From: an uncultured Erysipelotrichaceae bacterium
GTDB taxonomy: Bacteria; Bacillota_I; Bacilli_A; Erysipelotrichales; Erysipelotrichaceae
DNA length: 11,355 nt
Reading direction: 5' to 3'
Assembly: GCA_944326175.1 (NCBI GenBank)
Contig: CALVCY010000052.1
Coordinates: 1-11,355 of the forward strand
Below the pieces are notes generated by a model. The model saw nothing but the letters and a program-made list of their open reading frames with translations, made no database searches and had not been told where the DNA came from. A program made the position numbers and the translations under genes. Shown here piece after piece: positions 7,512 to 11,355 of this stretch. Numbering within the stretch: position 1 is the first letter of the stretch; each line of letters begins with the position of its first letter.

Positions 7512-8582
7512 CTACTGGGCAGAATAGTCGGCAAACCATGCTTTGATGTCTGCTTCGTTCTCGGCACCGAAAACAACATCGGCAATGGCTAATGGTGCGG
7601 TGGCGTCACGTTGTTCTTTTGTGGTCACACCATCCACACTAGGGGTAAAGAATCCTTCGTCGCCCGTGTTGATCAAAGCCTGCTGGACTTCCGGATCGAG
7701 CAGGAAGTTGACGAATGCTTTAGCAACATCTGGTTGATCGGTTTGACTGCAGATCGCCGCAACACGGGTGGAAGCGGCCGCTCCGCCTTCAGGCCAGATA
7801 ATGGTGATGGGTTCGCCTTCAGCCAGCATGGAATACGCATTGGATTCCTGCAGCATGGCAATGGAGATTTCACCAGAGGCCATGGCTTCGACCACCTGCG
7901 GGTTTTTCGGATAGACTTTTAATCCATTTTCAAATAAGGTGGTGAAGTAATCCATACCACCGTCCATGCCTTTTTCATCAAAGAAATAGGCTGCTAACGG
8001 ATAAGCTGGTGCGGCAACGCCAGGATCAGCCATACCGATGGCGTCGGCATATTTGGGGTCAGTGAGATCATCATAGCTTTTCGGGGCATCTTCCTCGCTC
8101 CAGACATCGTTGCGATAAACGATCACTCCGGCAGCATGTGCACCGGTCGGATAGAAGCTCTTGTCAGAGGGGACCAGGCTTGCAAATTCGTCGGTCAAAT
8201 TGACAGCATTGTCTACTTCGACATCGGTCATGATCATTCCTTCAGAGTTGAGGTTTTGAATGTCATACATACTGTCCAGCCAGACGACATCCCATTGCGG
8301 GTTGCTGGCTTCTGCAGAAATACGGGACATCGTTTCAGCACCGTTGCCGACAACGACCTCGACGTCATAGCCGGTTTTTTCCTTGAACAGATCGGGGATG
8401 ATGGCATCAAAGTCATTGAGGTAAACCGTTAACGGTTCGCTGGCCTGTTGTTCGATGGAACTGGTTTGTGCGGTCGTTTCGGATGTGGTGGTTGTAGCAT
8501 TATCACTGACTTCGCTGGTGCCGTTACTGCAACCGGCCAACCCGAACAACGCAGCCAATGCAAGTGCAGAATATTTTTTCAT
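7512..8582 (-). CDS. Extracellular solute-binding lipoprotein of the ABC importer (Fe3+/AEP-like family)
   Basis: A 356-residue substrate-capture protein. Residues 1-18 form a lipoprotein signal (KK, hydrophobic core, lipobox L15-A-G-C18), so Cys18 should be lipidated and anchor the protein outside the membrane. A Ser/Thr-rich linker follows (about 19-46), then a type 2 periplasmic-binding fold. Segments such as LTVYLNDFDAIIPDLFKEKTG, WDVVWLDSMYDIQNL, KGMDGGMDYFTTLFENG and VAKAFVNFLLDPEVQQALI resemble the AfuA/FbpA/PhnS/ThiB group. GGAG lies 9 nt and AAGGA 1-2 nt before the ATG, and this is the strongest ribosome-binding site in the operon, as fits the protein needed in excess. It is the first gene of the operon. 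I cannot choose between iron, aminoethylphosphonate, phosphate ester, thiamine or another ligand. Confidence 0.93.
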   Translation of the reverse strand: MKKYSALALAALFGLAGCSNGTSEVSDNATTTTSETTAQTSSIEQQASEPLTVYLNDFDAIIPDLFKEKTGYDVEVVVGNGAETMSRISAEASNPQWDVVWLDSMYDIQNLNSEGMIMTDVEVDNAVNLTDEFASLVPSDKSFYPTGAHAAGVIVYRNDVWSEEDAPKSYDDLTDPKYADAIGMADPGVAAPAYPLAAYFFDEKGMDGGMDYFTTLFENGLKVYPKNPQVVEAMASGEISIAMLQESNAYSMLAEGEPITIIWPEGGAAASTRVAAICSQTDQPDVAKAFVNFLLDPEVQQALINTGDEGFFTPSVDGVTTKEQRDATAPLAIADVVFGAENEADIKAWFADYSAQ

Positions 8583-8621
8583 ATCCTTCTTCTCCTTTTA
8601 TGGATAGGATTGTAGGAATCG

Positions 8622-8681
8622 ATGGTTAAACCAAAAGATCAAATGGGTTAAATCCATGTTAAATTCGATGGTTGGAACCAT
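8622..8681. promoter_or_regulatory. Cluster of ATGG...CCAT inverted repeats in the divergent promoter region (candidate operator)
   Basis: Three related inverted repeats lie between the divergent WYL regulator and ABC operon: ATGGTTAAACCAA (8622-8634), ATGGGTTAAATCCAT (8643-8657) and ATGGTTGGAACCAT (8668-8681). Their left ends are 21 and 25 nt apart, about two helical turns. The third lies in the spacer of the inferred ABC promoter, and the first two lie in its inferred leader. They are natural sites for the adjacent regulator, but similar motifs are abundant elsewhere in the window, so this is only a candidate. Confidence 0.45.
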
Positions 8682-8686
8682 TTCAA
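8658..8686 (-). promoter_or_regulatory. Candidate promoter of the ABC transporter operon
   Basis: On the minus strand, TTGAAA (8686-8681) and TTTAAC (8663-8658) are separated by 17 nt. The -35 matches the sigma-70/sigma-A consensus at 5 of 6 positions and the -10 at 4 of 6. Transcription would start near 8651, giving a leader of about 70 nt before the binding-protein ATG. I found no riboswitch-like structure in that leader. Confidence 0.5.
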
Positions 8687-8688
8687 CG

Positions 8689-8694
8689 TATAAT
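8689..8694 (+). promoter_or_regulatory. Candidate -10 element of the WYL regulator gene
   Basis: TATAAT is a perfect -10 hexamer ending 7 nt before ATG 8702. No good -35 lies 16-18 nt upstream (CGATGG at 17 nt). If used, the transcript would begin at or within a base or two of the start codon, making it leaderless. Confidence 0.45.
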
Positions 8695-8701
8695 GGTGAA
8701 T

Positions 8702-9688
8702 ATGAGTATCAGCAATGCACGTTCATTCATTGTTTATCAAATCCTGCAGAAGGAATCATCGTTTGATCATCCATTATCGACGACGCAACTTATTTCCAAA
8801 TTGAGTGAGCATGGAATTTCGGTGGATCGAACCACTTTATACCGGGATATAGCAGCATTGAATGAAGTCGTGGATGACGATGGTAAAATCGAGATCCGAC
8901 ATGATTCAAACAAAAATGGTTATTACATTTACTCATCCATGTTAGAACCATCGGAAGCGAAGATATTACTGGATCTGATCCACGCCACCCAGGCGTTGAG
9001 CAAAAAGAAGACCAGTGAAATCGAAATGAAAATCAAATCACTGATCCGCTGCGATGATTATGATCGCATTTCGATCCAACAGCTAACCAATCGCAATAAA
9101 ACGCGCAATGAAGCTTTGCGCAATAATATCGAGATGCTGATCGAACCGATTGCCACGCATCATTTCATTCAATTCAAGTATTTTGATTATTCCAGCAAGC
9201 GGACTAAAGTCTATCGGCGTAATGGGGAATATTATCGCTTATTGCCGTATAACCTGTTTATTCAAAATGATCGGTATTATTGCATTGGATATAATCCGAA
9301 CCATCATGATTTGACGCATTTTCGATTGGATAAGATGGACCATATCCTCATTGAGGATATGGTGGCGGATAAATATCCGTTGATGGCAAATGTTCAGACT
9401 TACATTGGTCAAACCATCAGTTTATTCAATGGTCCGACCAGAGATATCCAATTAATGGTCAAACCATCGTTGATATCCGTAGTGATGGATCAATTCAGTG
9501 AATGCATGATCATGGATGAAAAAGAAGATCTGATCCAGATGAATGTGACCATTCATCTGAATAAGACCTTCTATGCGTGGATTTCTAATTTCAGACCGGA
9601 TGAAGTACGGATCAGTGGTCCAAACGATGTCGTTTATGGTTATACCCAGTACTTGGATGAAATCATGAGTGCGTATAAAGCTTTTTAA
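8702..9688 (+). CDS. WYL-domain transcriptional regulator with N-terminal winged helix-turn-helix
   Basis: A 328-residue DNA-binding regulator. Residues about 5-55 form a winged HTH of the DeoR/HTH_11 type (FIVYQILQ, TTQLISKLSEHGISVDRTTL, then YRDIAALNEV). The middle carries a WYL domain at about 125-210, recognisable from YRLLPYNLFIQNDRYYCIGY followed by HFRLDKM. WYL domains bind small ligands or nucleic acids and tune the activity of the HTH. The frame is open back to TTG 8672, but a TATAAT occupies 8689-8694, so ATG 8702 is the most sensible start. GGTGA lies only 2 nt before it, too close for a normal ribosome-binding site. The gene diverges from the ABC operon and probably controls it. 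Its 3' end overlaps mutY by 26 nt on the opposite strand. The codon make-up looks more A/T-rich than that of the ABC genes. Confidence 0.88.
   Translation: MSISNARSFIVYQILQKESSFDHPLSTTQLISKLSEHGISVDRTTLYRDIAALNEVVDDDGKIEIRHDSNKNGYYIYSSMLEPSEAKILLDLIHATQALSKKKTSEIEMKIKSLIRCDDYDRISIQQLTNRNKTRNEALRNNIEMLIEPIATHHFIQFKYFDYSSKRTKVYRRNGEYYRLLPYNLFIQNDRYYCIGYNPNHHDLTHFRLDKMDHILIEDMVADKYPLMANVQTYIGQTISLFNGPTRDIQLMVKPSLISVVMDQFSECMIMDEKEDLIQMNVTIHLNKTFYAWISNFRPDEVRISGPNDVVYGYTQYLDEIMSAYKAF
9406..9467. repeat. Three copies of the TGGTNNNACCA motif within the WYL gene
   Basis: TGGTCAAACCA (9406-9416), TGGTCCGACCA (9430-9440) and ATGGTCAAACCAT (9455-9467) recur every 24-26 nt inside coding sequence. The first two are read as Gly-X-Thr and the third in another frame as Val-Lys-Pro, so shared protein sequence cannot explain them. 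They belong to the window-wide motif described in the findings. Confidence 0.75.
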
Positions 9689-10649
9689 GCAGTTTTTTAT
9701 GTGCAACGACTAATGGATAGTCATGGATCAAGGTATCGATATCCACCCAGATATAGGATGGATCCTTATCCACCACTTTTATGGTTTGACCATATAACTG
9801 CCAGATCAAGTGTGAATAGATATGCTTGATCGTATAAGATGTATTCACTGGTTCAACCATGGATTCCATCGGTAAACGATAATACCCTTCCATCAAATGA
9901 TCCGCATATGGTGGTTTGACCAATGCAATTTGATGGTCACATTCATAGATCGTGACCTTATAGCAATATACAGGGACTTTTGCTTTTATCTTTTTCTTTG
10001 GATAATCGGTAGGATTGGTTTGACCATGGCACCATTGATTTAACGGACAATGATCGCACTTGGGATTTTTAGGCGTACAGACTAACGCACCGAGTTCCAT
10101 CAAACTTTGTGCAAAAACAGAAGGATGGGCATGGTTCATCCATTGATTCGTGGTTTCCACCACTTTCTTTTTAAATGCACTGGATCCAAGTGATTGAACC
10201 ATTGCATTGAATCGTGCCACGACCCGATTGACGTTACCGTCAATCGGGGTAATGGGTTGATCATAAGCAATGGAAGATATCGCTGCAGCGATATAGGGGC
10301 CAATACCAGGAATGTGAAGCAGATCATCATAACGATGGGGCATGGTTCCACCAAAGTATTCCATGACATACTCCGCCCCTTTTTTAAGATTACGTGCCCT
10401 GGAGTAATACCCTAACCCATGCCAGAGCATCAATACCTGTTCGATATGACCATTCGCCAATGATTCAATGGTTGGAAATTGTTGGATCCATCGGTTGTAA
10501 TAGGGAAGCATGGTTTTGATCTGAGTCTGTTGTGCCATCACTTCAGATACCCAGATTTGATAAGGATCTTTCGTTTGACGAAAGATCAGATCCCGTTTGT
10601 GATGGTCATACCATGTTTCTATCGCGTTTACCTGATTGATCACATCCAT
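9663..10649 (-). CDS. mutY: A/G-specific adenine DNA glycosylase
   Basis: A 328-residue repair enzyme that removes adenine mispaired with 8-oxoguanine. Landmarks are catalytic E36 in WVSEVMAQQTQ; the helix-hairpin-helix LHIPGIGPYIAAAI (111-124); catalytic D137 in PIDGNVNRV; and the [4Fe-4S] ligands C191, C198, C201 and C207 (spacing C-x6-C-x2-C-x5-C). The C-terminal domain of about 100 residues is NUDIX-like and includes IYSHLIWQL, matching the F-S-H loop that senses 8-oxoguanine, with Tyr in place of Phe. The length is slightly below the usual 340-370. ATG 10649 has no convincing Shine-Dalgarno, but TATACT ends 7 nt before it, so a leaderless transcript is possible. The gene diverges from the sirtuin gene and overlaps the end of the WYL gene by 26 nt. 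Confidence 0.96.
   Translation of the reverse strand: MDVINQVNAIETWYDHHKRDLIFRQTKDPYQIWVSEVMAQQTQIKTMLPYYNRWIQQFPTIESLANGHIEQVLMLWHGLGYYSRARNLKKGAEYVMEYFGGTMPHRYDDLLHIPGIGPYIAAAISSIAYDQPITPIDGNVNRVVARFNAMVQSLGSSAFKKKVVETTNQWMNHAHPSVFAQSLMELGALVCTPKNPKCDHCPLNQWCHGQTNPTDYPKKKIKAKVPVYCYKVTIYECDHQIALVKPPYADHLMEGYYRLPMESMVEPVNTSYTIKHIYSHLIWQLYGQTIKVVDKDPSYIWVDIDTLIHDYPLVVAHKKLLKKLYTHS
9680..9698 (+). terminator. Weak possible terminator of the WYL gene
   Basis: GCTT-TTT-AAGC (9680-9690) forms only a 4-bp stem, and six T's follow at 9693-9698. It spans the WYL stop codon and lies within the last mutY codons. It is too weak to be called with confidence; the convergent arrangement is the main reason to expect a terminator here. 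Confidence 0.2.
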
Positions 10650-10656
10650 CGTGGAT

Positions 10657-10662
10657 AGTATA
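10657..10662 (-). promoter_or_regulatory. Candidate -10 element of mutY
   Basis: On the minus strand TATACT (5 of 6 to TATAAT) ends 7 nt before the mutY ATG. The -35 region (TGGTTA at 17 nt spacing) is weak and overlaps the 10678-10693 palindrome. The predicted start of transcription coincides with the start codon. Confidence 0.45.
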
Positions 10663-10677
10663 CCGATTATTCCTTGG

Positions 10678-10693
10678 TTTAACCATGGTTAAA
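10678..10693. promoter_or_regulatory. Perfect 16-bp palindrome between mutY and the sirtuin gene
   Basis: TTTAACCATGGTTAAA is perfectly self-complementary and sits centrally in the 79-bp divergent intergenic region. It covers the -35 position of the inferred mutY promoter and would lie near that of the sirtuin gene. It also overlaps a copy of TGGTNNNACCA (10675-10685). It is a candidate operator for an unknown protein. Confidence 0.5.
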
Positions 10694-10728
10694 GATGGTA
10701 GAGTAATGCATAAGGAAGTGATAGCACC

Positions 10729-11355
10729 ATGTCAATACTGAAACAAGCATTGGATAACGCCAAAGATATCGTCTTTTTTACCGGAGCCGGGATATCCGTT
10801 CCCAGTGGTATTCCGGATTTTCGAAGTTATACCGGCTTGTATCATCAAAATCTTCGTGCAGAAACAATACTTTCGCATTCTTTTTTTATGGATCATCCCA
10901 AAGCATTCTATGATTTCTATTGGAAACATATGGTTTATCCACAAGCCACGCCCAATAAAGCGCATCAATGGATTTCAGATTGTCAAAGGGATTATCGAAA
11001 CGTAACAGTTATCACACAAAATATTGATGGGTTACATCAAAAAGCCGGTAGCAGAAATGTCATTGAATTACATGGTTCAATCCATCATTATACCTGTATG
11101 CGTTGTGGTCATCACTATACATTGGATGATTTAACCATTGGAGAAACCCCTTATTGTCCCTTATGCCATGGTTTAATCAAACCAGATGTGGTTTTATATG
11201 ACGAAGCATTGGATCAATCTGCCATACACCATGCCATCTTAATGATTCAACAATGTGATACCTTAATTATCATTGGTACTTCATTGAATGTTTATCCTGC
11301 TGCCGGCTTTATCCAATACTTCACTGGTTCAACCATGGTATTGATCAATAAATCC
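10729..11355 (+). CDS. Sir2-family NAD-dependent protein deacylase (sirtuin), 3' end missing
   Basis: The first 209 codons of a sirtuin that runs off the right edge; complete bacterial members have about 230-250 residues. Sirtuins remove acetyl or other acyl groups from lysine using NAD+. Visible landmarks are the NAD-binding GAGIS (19-23) with SGIPDFRS (26-33), TQNIDGLHQKAG (96-107), catalytic H115 in ELHGS, the zinc ligands C123, C126, C143 and C146, KPDVVLYDE (151-159), and GTSLNVYPAAG (183-193). KPDVVLYDE has Asp where Gly is usual. The substrate class is not clear; it lacks an obvious Tyr-x-x-Arg pair of desuccinylases in the region seen. AAGGAA lies 11 nt before ATG 10729, a rather long spacing. 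It is divergent from mutY. A functional link to mutY is not implied. Confidence 0.93.
   Translation, partial: MSILKQALDNAKDIVFFTGAGISVPSGIPDFRSYTGLYHQNLRAETILSHSFFMDHPKAFYDFYWKHMVYPQATPNKAHQWISDCQRDYRNVTVITQNIDGLHQKAGSRNVIELHGSIHHYTCMRCGHHYTLDDLTIGETPYCPLCHGLIKPDVVLYDEALDQSAIHHAILMIQQCDTLIIIGTSLNVYPAAGFIQYFTGSTMVLINKS

Noticed and set aside
8583..8657. Riboswitch (thiamine or other) in the leader of the ABC operon
   Set aside because: The leader is about 70 nt long, without a conserved core such as the CTGAGA of TPP elements and without a terminator hairpin.
8672..8701. Upstream TTG start for the WYL regulator, adding ten residues
   Set aside because: It would place the TATAAT element and an inverted repeat inside coding sequence, has no ribosome-binding site, and the added residues do not resemble the family's N-terminus.
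10732..10968. Minus-strand open frame opposite the start of the sirtuin gene
   Set aside because: The plus-strand frame carries all the sirtuin motifs, so this is a shadow.

Overview
The window (11.36 kb, moderate GC) looks like chromosome from a low-to-mid GC Bacillota. A gut or host-associated Erysipelotrichia-type anaerobe is my best guess, but that is an inference. The grounds are strong Shine-Dalgarno sites on most genes, a near-perfect catabolite-responsive element (cre), a lactose/cellobiose-type phosphotransferase (PTS) permease, and an anaerobic (radical SAM) sulfatase-maturation enzyme. The standard genetic code fits: TGA ends mutY and TGG serves as Trp. I saw no rRNA, tRNA, CRISPR array, insertion sequence or phage gene.

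Region 1 (1-3.5 kb, all minus strand) is a sulfated-sugar operon. A Cys-type sulfatase without a signal peptide is followed by a PTS EIIC and a small unknown membrane protein. The operon ends in an intrinsic terminator, and the start of an anaerobic sulfatase-maturating enzyme (anSME) follows, cut by the window edge. The anSME would convert the sulfatase cysteine to formylglycine. The EIIC would import and phosphorylate a sugar; the matching EIIA and EIIB are not here. A perfect cre-consensus palindrome lies upstream of the sulfatase.

Region 2 (3.7-8.6 kb, all minus strand) is a tightly coupled binding-protein-dependent ABC importer of the Fe3+/thiamine/2-aminoethylphosphonate type. It comprises a lipoprotein binding protein, a fused two-domain permease and an ATPase, followed by a short beta-CASP-like metallo-beta-lactamase. 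The last three genes overlap or nearly abut, and a good terminator ends the operon. The substrate cannot be read from sequence.

Region 3 (8.6-9.7 kb, plus strand) is a WYL-domain regulator diverging from the ABC operon. It is the natural candidate to control it through a set of inverted repeats in the shared promoter region.

Region 4 (9.66-11.36 kb) holds mutY (minus strand, convergent with and overlapping the WYL gene by 26 nt) and a divergent sir2-type NAD-dependent deacylase (plus strand, cut by the window end). A 16-bp perfect palindrome separates them.

The most unusual signal is at DNA level. The interrupted palindrome TGGTNNNACCA occurs 16 times by my hand count, against roughly 0.2 expected from base composition. 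It appears in all three reading frames and in two intergenic regions, with twelve copies between 8.6 and 11.34 kb. The palindrome CCATGG is also about nine-fold over-represented. Two genes, mutY and the WYL regulator, have a -10-like hexamer exactly 7 nt before the start codon and no good Shine-Dalgarno, which suggests leaderless transcripts.
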